Origin: Bifidobacterium pseudocatenulatum DSM 20438 = JCM 1200 = LMG 10505
Lineage (GTDB): Bacteria > Actinomycetota > Actinomycetes > Actinomycetales > Bifidobacteriaceae
Length of the DNA stretch: 64,000 nt
Direction of reading: 5' to 3'
Assembly: GCF_001025215.1 (NCBI RefSeq)
Contig: NZ_AP012330.1
Coordinates: 1,736,001 to 1,800,000, forward strand
This document shows, piece after piece, positions 1 to 9,032 of this stretch. A program made the translations under genes and the position numbers. Below the pieces are notes generated by a model. The model did no database searches. It was not told the origin of the DNA and saw only the letters and a program-made list of their open reading frames with translations. Positions within the stretch are counted from its first letter, which is position 1. Each line of letters opens with the position of its first letter.

Positions 1-1445
1 ATGATCTTGTACACGCCATGCTCGTTGCCCGGAATCAGGGAGCTCGCAAGAATGACCGTGTCGAATTCGTTGATGGTGATGTCGCGATGATTGCCGTCGG
101 CGATACGGCCAAGCGCGGCCATCGGCTCGCCTTGGGAACCGGTGCACATGTAGACGAGCTTGTCGTCCTGCACGTCATGGGCCTTCTTCAGGTCGATGAC
201 CGTGTCTTCCGGAAGTCTCAAGTAGCCCAAATCCGCAGCGATGGACATGTTGCGAACCATGGAACGGCCCACGAACACCACCTTGCGACCGTACTTGTGG
301 GCGGCGTCGACAACCTGCTGCACACGGTGCACATGGCTGGAGAAGCTGGCCACGATGATCTTGCGTGTGGCCTGGGCGAACGCCTGATCAAGAGCTGGGC
401 CAATGGTGGTTTCCGGCTTGACGAAGCCTGGAACCTCAGCGTTGGTGGAATCCATCATCAGCAGATCCACGCCCTTTTCGCCGAGCTTGCCGAACTCCAC
501 CAAATCAGTGATGCGATGGTCGAGCGGCAGCTGGTCAAGCTTGATATCGCCGGTATCGATGAGGCTTCCGGCCGGAGTCTGCACGAACACAGCCAGAGCG
601 TCCGGAATGGAATGCGTGACGTTCACGAACTCAAGATTGAACGGACCGACCTTCAGCTTGTCACGACCCTTGACCTCAACCAGTCGCGGATTGATGCGAT
701 GCTCCTTGCACTTGGCTTCAACGAAAGCCAACGTGAGCTTGGAACCAATCAGCGGAATGTCGGGGCGGAGCTTCAGCAGATACGGCACGCCGCCGATATG
801 ATCCTCGTGGCCGTGGGTAAGCACCAGAGCCTCGACCTTGTCGAGACGATCCTTGATGTAGTGGAAGTCAGGCAGAATCAGATCGACACCCGGCTGCTCC
901 TCTTCGGGGAAAAGCACACCGCAGTCGATGAGCAGCAGGTGACCGTTGTATTCGATCACGTTCATGTTACGGCCGATTTCGCCCAGGCCACCAAGCGGCA
1001 CGATGCGCATGGAGCCCTTACGGTACTTCGGCGGAGCGATCAACACGTCATCCTGCTGGGGCGCGGTGGTCTGCGGAGCAAGACGGGAATTGCGACGGCT
1101 TCCAGCAGAAGAGCTTGCCGCGCTGGAGTTCTTGGGACCTCTGGAGTTCTTCGTGTTCTTTGCGGCCTTCACGTTTTTCGTGCTCTTCGAGCCCTTGGAG
1201 GAGCCGCTGCCGTTGCCGCGAGAACCGCCACGAACGGAACCGGACGCATCGCCCGCACGATTGCCACGGCCACCGCCACGGCCAGAAGACTTCGCCTTCT
1301 TGGAAGTCGTTTCAGCCTTGCTGACCTTCTCAGAGCTCACAGACTTCACGGATTGCACATCCGCGGTCTGCGTGTTTTCAGTGCGCTTGGCAGCTTTGCT
1401 GCCGCGCTTGTGCGTAGTTACTGTTTTGGTTTCTTCTATAGCCAT
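1..1445 (-). CDS. rnj: Ribonuclease J (3' end beyond window start)
   Basis: Exo/endoribonuclease of the metallo-beta-lactamase/beta-CASP family, used for mRNA decay and rRNA maturation. The seen part is about 481 residues from the N-terminus; the C-terminus lies outside the window. The lactamase core starts near residue 144 (RIVPLGGLGEIGRNM) and carries the zinc motif HGHEDHIGG at about residues 211-219, followed by a typical DSTNAE stretch. Residues 1 to about 140 are low complexity, rich in Lys, Gly, Ser and Arg with RGG-like steps, resembling the RNA-binding tails of other RNases. The start ATG at 1445 has AGGAA almost touching it, so SD spacing is poor, but no better start is seen. dapA lies just upstream on the same strand, as in other actinobacteria where dapA and the RNase J gene are neighbours. 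Confidence 0.93.
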   Translation of the reverse strand, partial: MAIEETKTVTTHKRGSKAAKRTENTQTADVQSVKSVSSEKVSKAETTSKKAKSSGRGGGRGNRAGDASGSVRGGSRGNGSGSSKGSKSTKNVKAAKNTKNSRGPKNSSAASSSAGSRRNSRLAPQTTAPQQDDVLIAPPKYRKGSMRIVPLGGLGEIGRNMNVIEYNGHLLLIDCGVLFPEEEQPGVDLILPDFHYIKDRLDKVEALVLTHGHEDHIGGVPYLLKLRPDIPLIGSKLTLAFVEAKCKEHRINPRLVEVKGRDKLKVGPFNLEFVNVTHSIPDALAVFVQTPAGSLIDTGDIKLDQLPLDHRITDLVEFGKLGEKGVDLLMMDSTNAEVPGFVKPETTIGPALDQAFAQATRKIIVASFSSHVHRVQQVVDAAHKYGRKVVFVGRSMVRNMSIAADLGYLRLPEDTVIDLKKAHDVQDDKLVYMCTGSQGEPMAALGRIADGNHRDITINEFDTVILASSLIPGNEHGVYKI

Positions 1446-1506
1446 TTCCTAGTTGGATTTCTATTACTAATTGTCTCCGCCTGTGCGGAAACGAGGAATT
1501 CAGTTA

Positions 1507-1527
1507 GTTTGCCGTATTACGGCAAAC
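1507..1527. promoter_or_regulatory. 21-bp perfect palindrome upstream of rnj
   Basis: GTTTGCCG-TATTA-CGGCAAAC is fully self-complementary around one central base (10-bp arms). It lies 60-80 bp upstream of the rnj start, in the dapA-rnj gap. No T-run follows on the minus strand, so an operator is at least as likely as a terminator. Seen directly; function is inferred. Confidence 0.5.
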
Positions 1528-1588
1528 CCAGCAAACTTGTGATCGCAACAATGCCCGGAATCAGCGCAATCGCCGACAATCAAGCGCT

Positions 1589-1618
1589 TCGCAATCACAA
1601 GTTTCGCAATCACAAGTT
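1589..1618. repeat. Exact 15-bp tandem duplication
   Basis: TCGCAATCACAAGTT occurs twice back to back (1589-1603 and 1604-1618), right after the dapA stop. It probably arose by slippage; no function can be given. Confidence 0.7.
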
Positions 1619-1624
1619 CTTCAA

Positions 1625-2530
1625 TTACAGCAAGCCGGAAGCGCGCATGCCATCTTCCGCGCGCTTGATCTCAGCCTCGCCCGGACCGACGTTCGGCAGA
1701 CGCATCGTCGTGGAGTCGAGAATGCCACGCACCTTCAGCGAAGCCTTGGCCATAACAGCCTGGAAACCGTTGCCGTTCATTGCTTCGACCAGTGGAGCAA
1801 GCTGCACGGCAATGCGCTGAGCCCCATGAATGTCACCGCGGTCGAATGCGGCAGCCAAATCGCGCATCGGACCGGAAGCAGCATGTGCGATCACGGAAAT
1901 AATGCCGACTGCACCAACCGAAAGGAACGGCAGGAACAGACCGTCATCGCCCGAATACCAAGTCAAACCGGTTTCCATACGCTTACGCACGGCACCCGCG
2001 ATATCTCCGGTGGCGTCCTTCACCGCCTTGACGTGACCAAGCTCAGCCAAACGACGGTAGGTTTCCAACTGAATGTGCAGACCGGTGCGGCCAGGCACAT
2101 CGTAAACGATAATCGGCTTGTCCGCGGAATCATTGACCGCCTTGTAGTGACGGAACACGCCTTCCTGCGACGGGCGCGAATAGTACGGAGCGACCACAAG
2201 CACCGCATCGGCGCCCGCCTCCTGAGTCTGCTCCACCATGCGCACGGTGTGGGCGGTATCGTTGGAACCCGCACCGGAGATAACGGGCACGCTCACCACA
2301 TCCTTGACGGCCTGAACCAGCTCGACCTTCTCCTCCATGTGGGTGGTGGGAGACTCGCCCGTGGTGCCATTGACCACAAGGCCATCGGCGCCATCGGCGA
2401 CAAGCTGCTTCGCAAGCTTCTGCGCGGCCTCGAAATCAACGGAACCGTCGGCCTTCATGGGGGTGACCATGGCCGGAAGAATACGTCCGAAAGGAGCAGG
2501 ATCAAGAAGATGCATAGTACCGTCAGTCAT
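1625..2530 (-). CDS. dapA: 4-hydroxy-tetrahydrodipicolinate synthase
   Basis: Condenses pyruvate with aspartate semialdehyde in the first step of the diaminopimelate/lysine branch; cytosolic, normally tetrameric. TIM-barrel aldolase of 301 residues. The Schiff-base lysine is in VKDATGD (about K171), the catalytic tyrosine in VYDVPGRTG (about Y143), and the pyruvate-binding loop is NGTTGE (54-59). The reading frame is open to an ATG at 2584, giving an 18-residue extension; I chose ATG 2530 (MTDGTMHLL) because it gives the usual bifidobacterial length, although neither start has a well-placed SD. In many actinobacteria dapB, dapA and the RNase J gene are close; here a copper module lies between dapB and dapA. 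Confidence 0.93.
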   Translation of the reverse strand: MTDGTMHLLDPAPFGRILPAMVTPMKADGSVDFEAAQKLAKQLVADGADGLVVNGTTGESPTTHMEEKVELVQAVKDVVSVPVISGAGSNDTAHTVRMVEQTQEAGADAVLVVAPYYSRPSQEGVFRHYKAVNDSADKPIIVYDVPGRTGLHIQLETYRRLAELGHVKAVKDATGDIAGAVRKRMETGLTWYSGDDGLFLPFLSVGAVGIISVIAHAASGPMRDLAAAFDRGDIHGAQRIAVQLAPLVEAMNGNGFQAVMAKASLKVRGILDSTTMRLPNVGPGEAEIKRAEDGMRASGLL

Positions 2531-2584
2531 AGTGCCAACGGTACTTCCCGCCACGGACGCCGAAGCGCCCGAGTTCGCGACCAT

Positions 2585-3017
2585 ATCGCAATATGAACTG
2601 CCTTCCAGAGACCAAAATCCCCCACCCGCTGGAACAATCCTCCCGTTGCCGAGCCTCCCAGAGTCCCGAAACCTCCAGTCACTGGAACAATCGGTACGCT
2701 AAACAACCCCTCACATTCCCAAAACCTCCACCCGCTGGAACAATCCTCCCGTCAACCAGCCTCCCAGAGACCCAAAACCTCCAGTCACTGGAACAATCCT
2801 CCCGCTGCCAAGCCTCCCACAGTCCAAAATCCCCCAGCAAGTGGAAGAATCGGTACGCTTAGCCGCATACTCAGGGGGATTCAAGCCAAATGACTTCACG
2901 ATTTTGATCTGGTGACCGCACGATTTCGGAATATCGCACGATTTTGCTTTCCTGACCGCACAACACTCCAAAACAGTGCGATCACCAAGAGGGAAAAGTG
3001 CGCCCACCAAAACAAAC
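2585..3017. other. Non-coding gap: repeat array and short repeats
   Basis: No convincing gene. The gap between dapA and the copper ATPase holds a five-copy 53-bp tandem array (2611-2863) and three copies of CACGATTT (2897, 2919, 2937). Two copies of the heptamer GACCGCAC-like string flank them. The short frames that cross the array on both strands are repeat-derived: a 53-bp period is not a multiple of three, so no frame is conserved between units. Confidence 0.75.
2611..2863. repeat. 53-bp tandem repeat array, five copies
   Basis: The core GGAACAATC (GGAAGAATC in the last copy) occurs at 2631, 2684, 2737, 2790 and 2843, exactly 53 bp apart each time. Just before the core every copy has CCA-N5-TGG; in copies 2 and 4 this is the perfect palindrome TCCAGT-C-ACTGGA, while copies 1 and 3 have CCACCCGCTGG. 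Copies 1, 3 and 4 continue with CTCCCG, copies 2 and 5 with GGTACGCT, so two sub-types alternate. The array lies at the edge of the copper module and in the likely dapA promoter region. Confidence 0.88.
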
Positions 3018-3278
3018 TCAGGCAAGGTATTGGGTGGGGTTCTGCTCGAACTTGGCGGCGCAGCCCGGGTTGCAGAAGTAGTAGGTGGTGCCGTTGTATT
3101 CGCGGGTTGCTGCGGCAGTGGCCGGATCCACGCTCATGCCGCAGACCGGATCTTTGGCGGGCGCGCTCTGATTGCCGTTGGCAGTGCGGCCGCCACAGCA
3201 GGAGTGCGCGCCGCCCATGCCTTCCATACCCTCGTGCATACCTTCCTTCTTGGCCTTGTGATCACTGAACAGTCCCAT
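3018..3278 (-). CDS. YHS domain protein from an internal start (candidate)
   Basis: An in-frame ATG at 3278 inside the ATPase gene has AGAAAGGA 8 nt upstream. It would give an 86-residue soluble protein: a Met/His/Cys-rich head (MHEGMEGMGGAHSCCGG) and a YHS domain with the CxxxC-like CNPGC. The 13 codons before it (NDNNHNNHSQKGF) look like an intergenic spacer that happens to lack a stop. Small YHS proteins are usually separate genes next to copper ATPases, so both a fused and a free form are plausible. It is nested in the ATPase frame; expression as a separate protein is inferred from the SD only. Confidence 0.5.
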   Translation of the reverse strand: MGLFSDHKAKKEGMHEGMEGMGGAHSCCGGRTANGNQSAPAKDPVCGMSVDPATAAATREYNGTTYYFCNPGCAAKFEQNPTQYLA

Positions 3279-5987
3279 GATGAATCCTTTCTGACTATGG
3301 TTGTTGTGATTATTATCGTTCGGGTTCGGCTGACGAACCTGATACGTCTTACGAAGCGCCTTGCCTGGATCGAACAGGCGCAGTCGGCTCGCGTTCGTCA
3401 CCACGCATAGCGACGAGAATGCCATGGCCGCGCCCGCGATCATCGGATTAAGCATCATGCCGGTGAACGGGTACAGTACGCCCGCCGCAATGGAAATGCC
3501 GACGCTGTTATAGCCGAGCGCAAATCCAAGATTTTGCGCGATATTGCGCATGGTGGCGCGGGTCAAGTCGAGCGCATGCACCAAACCCATCAGCGAGCCA
3601 TTCATCAATGTCACGTCTGCGGATTGGATCGCCACATCAGTGCCGGTACCGATGGCGAATCCCACATTCGCGCGGGCAAGCGCCGGAGCATCGTTGATAC
3701 CATCGCCGACCATTGCCACCGTATAGCCTTGCGCCTGCAGTTTCGCGATTTCATCCGCCTTGTTTTCCGGGCGCACTCCCGCGATCACATTGCCAACGCC
3801 AACTTGATCGGCCACGGCACGCGCCGTCGTTCCATTATCTCCAGTGAGCATCACCACGTTGACGCCACGCGATTTGAGGGACGCGATAGCCTGCTGCGAA
3901 TCGGCTTTCACCGTATCCGCAACGGCCACGATTCCCGCAAGCTCACCGTCGATTGCTGCGAGCATCGGCGTTTTCCCTTCCGCCGACAGCCGTTCCATAG
4001 TTGCGATAATGTCGTCAAGATCCTCATCGCCGACGCTCGGCATGCCCACGTCAAGATCGTCGATCAGATCGGTATTGCCGACCGCAACGTTGTACATTGC
4101 GGTTTCGGGAGAAGATATGGATGATTCGAAGGTCACGGAAGATGCAGAGGATTCGTCAGCTGCAACAGTCGGATTATTTGCAGATATTAACGGCAACGCG
4201 ACTTGCGCAGTGACGCCCCGACCGGAAATCGCACGGAATTGCGTGGCCTCGCCTAACGTAAGATGCTCCTCTTGCGCGCCCGCAACGATCGCGGCGGCAA
4301 GAGGATGTTCGGAATCCCGTTCGGCACTGGCGGTAATTGCCAGCAGATCATCCGGCATTTTGCGCCATTTTCCAAGCGGAAACACGTCGGTCAACGATGG
4401 CTTTCCAGCGGTGATCGTGCCTGTTTTGTCAAGCACGACGGCATTGATTTTGCCGCAGGTTTCCAATGCTTCGGCGGAACGGATCAGCACGCCCATCTGC
4501 GCGGCACGACCAGTCGAAACCGTTACGGAAAGCGGCGTGGCAAGACCCAACGCGCACGGGCATGCGATCAGCAGCACCGAAACCGCAGCCACCAACGCAT
4601 GCACCACGCGTGGTTCCGGCCCAAACGCAAACCACAACGCGCACGACCACACGGCAATCAGCACCACAATCGGCACGAAAATGCCTGAAATCTTATCCGC
4701 CATGCGCTGCACCGGCGCTTTTGAACTTTGCGCGGATTGCACCAATCCGATAATCTGCGCGAGCACCGTGTCTTTGCCGACTTTCGTGGCACGATACCGC
4801 AGCGATCCAGTGCCATTGATGGTGGCGCCGGTCACGGAACCGCCGGCCTGCTTCACCACAAGCATGGATTCGCCGGTAATCATGGATTCGTCAACAGCCG
4901 ACGAACCAGCAATAACCACACCGTCAACAGGAAGTTGTTCGCCGGGGCGAATCGCAATAATATCTCCGACCGCCACCTGCTCGACCGGAATTTCCTCTTC
5001 AATTTCACCTCGTACCACGCGAGCGTTTTTCGGCTGCAATCCCGCCAACGCGCGCATGGCCTCTCCAGTACCGACACGAGCGCGCGCTTCAAGCAATTGG
5101 CCGACCAGCATCAGCGTAATAACCACACCAACCGCTTCAAAATACGGTTCGCGAGCATTCTCAGGCAGAATCTGCGGAATAAACGTGACCACGCACGAGT
5201 GGGCAAACGCACATACGGTACCCAGACTGACCAGCGCATTCATTTCCGGCGAACGGTGAATAATCGCCGCGAAACCACTGCGGAAAATCGGTAATGCGGC
5301 ATAGCACATCACCGGCAGCATCAGCACAAATTGCACCCAATTCGGCATCGGATACAGCATCAACATCGTCGAACCGAATACTGGAATCGTAACGATGGCT
5401 GACACAATAAGACGCGCAATCAGCGTTCGCATCTCACGAGATTCGGAAGAATCGTTTGACGAATCAGAAGAATCTGAAGAAATATTGGAAGATTCAGCGG
5501 ATTCATACGATTTTTCATCAACAACAGTTTGTTGCGATTGCATATGAACGTGAGATTCAGCAATATTCGAGTTTTCTTCCGATTCCGAATGTTCTTCCTG
5601 CATTGCGGCATGATGTTTTCCTGGCACCACCCGTAATGTGCCATGCAGCATGTTCATGCCGCATGCGAAACCGTACTCCCCCGGTTCGTTAGGATGAAGA
5701 GTCAATGTCGTCGTACGAAAAGCAGGCAATGCCAGGTCGATGCCAAAATCGGAGAACACCACATGCGACGAGCATTCGCCATCTTCTTTTCGATCGAAGA
5801 TCAATCGCAATGGCAAACCGGCCTCAGCTTCGATGATTGCCGGACTATACCCGCCTTTGACTTCGACGACCGCCTCTTGCACGCCGTTGTCGACGCGGGC
5901 GCGGAACGCTTTGCGCGGCGCGAAAAAGAACCACAAAACTGCTACCGTCACAGCCAATGCGACGATGATGGCGATCAGAGCCTGCAT
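3018..5987 (-). CDS. Copper P1B-type ATPase with cupredoxin and YHS parts
   Basis: Copper-exporting P-type ATPase in the membrane, 989 residues. Order of parts: a membrane helix (about 1-22), a cupredoxin-like domain ending in ACGMNMLHG, a His/Ser/Glu-rich linker, the ATPase with TGES, the metal-site motif CPC (about C476), DKTGT (about D520) and GDGIND, and a C-terminal YHS metal-binding domain (DPVCGMSVDP ... YYFCNPGC). No classic HMA domain is present; the cupredoxin-like part takes its place. I chose ATG 5987 because GGTGA lies 5 nt upstream; the frame is open to 6080 but that would run through the CsoR operator. The YHS part has its own SD and ATG inside this frame (3278). Divergent from csoR, which probably represses it. 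Confidence 0.9.
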   Translation of the reverse strand: MQALIAIIVALAVTVAVLWFFFAPRKAFRARVDNGVQEAVVEVKGGYSPAIIEAEAGLPLRLIFDRKEDGECSSHVVFSDFGIDLALPAFRTTTLTLHPNEPGEYGFACGMNMLHGTLRVVPGKHHAAMQEEHSESEENSNIAESHVHMQSQQTVVDEKSYESAESSNISSDSSDSSNDSSESREMRTLIARLIVSAIVTIPVFGSTMLMLYPMPNWVQFVLMLPVMCYAALPIFRSGFAAIIHRSPEMNALVSLGTVCAFAHSCVVTFIPQILPENAREPYFEAVGVVITLMLVGQLLEARARVGTGEAMRALAGLQPKNARVVRGEIEEEIPVEQVAVGDIIAIRPGEQLPVDGVVIAGSSAVDESMITGESMLVVKQAGGSVTGATINGTGSLRYRATKVGKDTVLAQIIGLVQSAQSSKAPVQRMADKISGIFVPIVVLIAVWSCALWFAFGPEPRVVHALVAAVSVLLIACPCALGLATPLSVTVSTGRAAQMGVLIRSAEALETCGKINAVVLDKTGTITAGKPSLTDVFPLGKWRKMPDDLLAITASAERDSEHPLAAAIVAGAQEEHLTLGEATQFRAISGRGVTAQVALPLISANNPTVAADESSASSVTFESSISSPETAMYNVAVGNTDLIDDLDVGMPSVGDEDLDDIIATMERLSAEGKTPMLAAIDGELAGIVAVADTVKADSQQAIASLKSRGVNVVMLTGDNGTTARAVADQVGVGNVIAGVRPENKADEIAKLQAQGYTVAMVGDGINDAPALARANVGFAIGTGTDVAIQSADVTLMNGSLMGLVHALDLTRATMRNIAQNLGFALGYNSVGISIAAGVLYPFTGMMLNPMIAGAAMAFSSLCVVTNASRLRLFDPGKALRKTYQVRQPNPNDNNHNNHSQKGFIMGLFSDHKAKKEGMHEGMEGMGGAHSCCGGRTANGNQSAPAKDPVCGMSVDPATAAATREYNGTTYYFCNPGCAAKFEQNPTQYLA

Positions 5988-6038
5988 GTTTTCACCGGTT
6001 TCCATGTTGCATTCGTTTTCGATTCGGACAGTCACACT

Positions 6039-6059
6039 ATATACCCCGGTAGGGTATAT
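6039..6059. promoter_or_regulatory. CsoR-type operator between copper ATPase and csoR
   Basis: ATATACCC-CGGTA-GGGTATAT is an inverted repeat with 8-bp arms that fits the known CsoR box (TACCC-N5-GGGTA). On the minus strand it sits between TTGCTA and TATAGT, a candidate -35/-10 pair for the ATPase; on the plus strand its right end overlaps TATATT (6055-6060), a candidate -10 for csoR. Copper binding by CsoR would thus release both genes. Confidence 0.85.
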
Positions 6060-6171
6060 TAGCAAGAAATAGGAGTACATTTATGCGGTAGGTATATACG
6101 CAACCAGCGAAAGTCGGCGGACCGAAACGCCGAATTGACGCGAACCACGCACACGCAGAGAGGCGAGGAAC

Positions 6172-6495
6172 ATGGCGGAGCAAATGCAAAACGATCAACA
6201 TTACGTAACCACGCAGCATGGGTATGCCGACGATCAAAAGAAAATCATCACACGGCTCAACCGCATCGAAGGACAAGTGCGAGGAATTCGCCAAATGACG
6301 GAAAAAGGCGAATATTGCATCGATATTCTGACACAGATTTCAGCGGTGAACAGCGCTCTCAAATCGGTGGCGTTGCTGCTGGTCGACGACCATCTCAGTC
6401 ACTGCGTCAAGCAGGCCGCAGCACAGGGAGGCCCGGTTTCCGACGAAAAAATCGCCGAAGCGAGCGCAGCCATCGCACGACTTGTCAAATCATGA
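6172..6495 (+). CDS. csoR: Copper-sensing repressor CsoR
   Basis: Small all-helical DNA-binding repressor (DUF156 family), 107 residues. The copper ligands are all present with the exact spacing known for M. tuberculosis CsoR: Cys49, His74 and Cys78 (GEYC ... DDHLSHC). The start ATG has a good SD (GAGGCGAGGA). It is divergent from the copper ATPase and shares a CsoR-type operator with it, so it most likely represses both itself and the ATPase until Cu(I) binds. The FrmR/RcnR relatives differ in the ligand set, so CsoR is the best call. Confidence 0.93.
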   Translation: MAEQMQNDQHYVTTQHGYADDQKKIITRLNRIEGQVRGIRQMTEKGEYCIDILTQISAVNSALKSVALLLVDDHLSHCVKQAAAQGGPVSDEKIAEASAAIARLVKS

Positions 6496-6562
6496 GAAAG
6501 CGAATCATAGGAAAAGAAATGCCGGTTCCGACGATTCAATACAATTGATGCACGTTTTGAAA

Positions 6563-6599
6563 ATATAAAAACGAGCGCCCACCATGCGGTGGAACGCCC
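6563..6599 (-). terminator. Rho-independent terminator of dapB
   Basis: On the minus strand the stem CCACC-GCAT-GGTGG, extended by GCG/CGC across a small internal loop, is followed by TCGTTTTTATATTTT. It lies about 70 bp after the dapB stop. Confidence 0.75.
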
Positions 6600-6668
6600 G
6601 AATAGGGAACAACAGGCCGAGTCTACCCGACCTTGCCAACCTGTTTGCCGAATCGCGGATTCACCGAT

Positions 6669-8884
<2,216 letters not shown>

Positions 8885-9007
8885 GATTATCGCTCCTTAA
8901 CTTTCGTTGCGTCCGGCACGTGTGCCCGCCCACACATGCTGCACGAGGGTAGCGGCGCTCCTCCACAACGCTGCCCATAGTGCGTTACCCTACGGGCAGG
9001 CTGGAAA

Positions 9008-9025
9008 GCGCCGCACGTTCGGCGC
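9008..9025 (-). terminator. Hairpin after adnB
   Basis: Minus-strand GCGCCG-AACGTG-CGGCGC followed by TTTCC, 8 bp after the adnB stop. The T-run is short, so termination may be weak. Confidence 0.5.
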
Positions 9026-9032
9026 ACCAGCA

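Noticed and set aside
18..1820. 600-residue plus-strand frame
   Set aside because: Antisense to rnj and dapA, His/Ala/Leu-rich translation typical of shadow frames.
2611..2863. CRISPR array
   Set aside because: Repeat is imperfect over 53 bp without unique spacers, and no cas genes are present.
2593..3025. Short ORFs on both strands across the 53-bp array
   Set aside because: Period not divisible by three; the frame comes from the repeat, not from a gene.
5988..6080. Longer N-terminus of the copper ATPase
   Set aside because: Would be translated through the CsoR operator; the SD fits ATG 5987.
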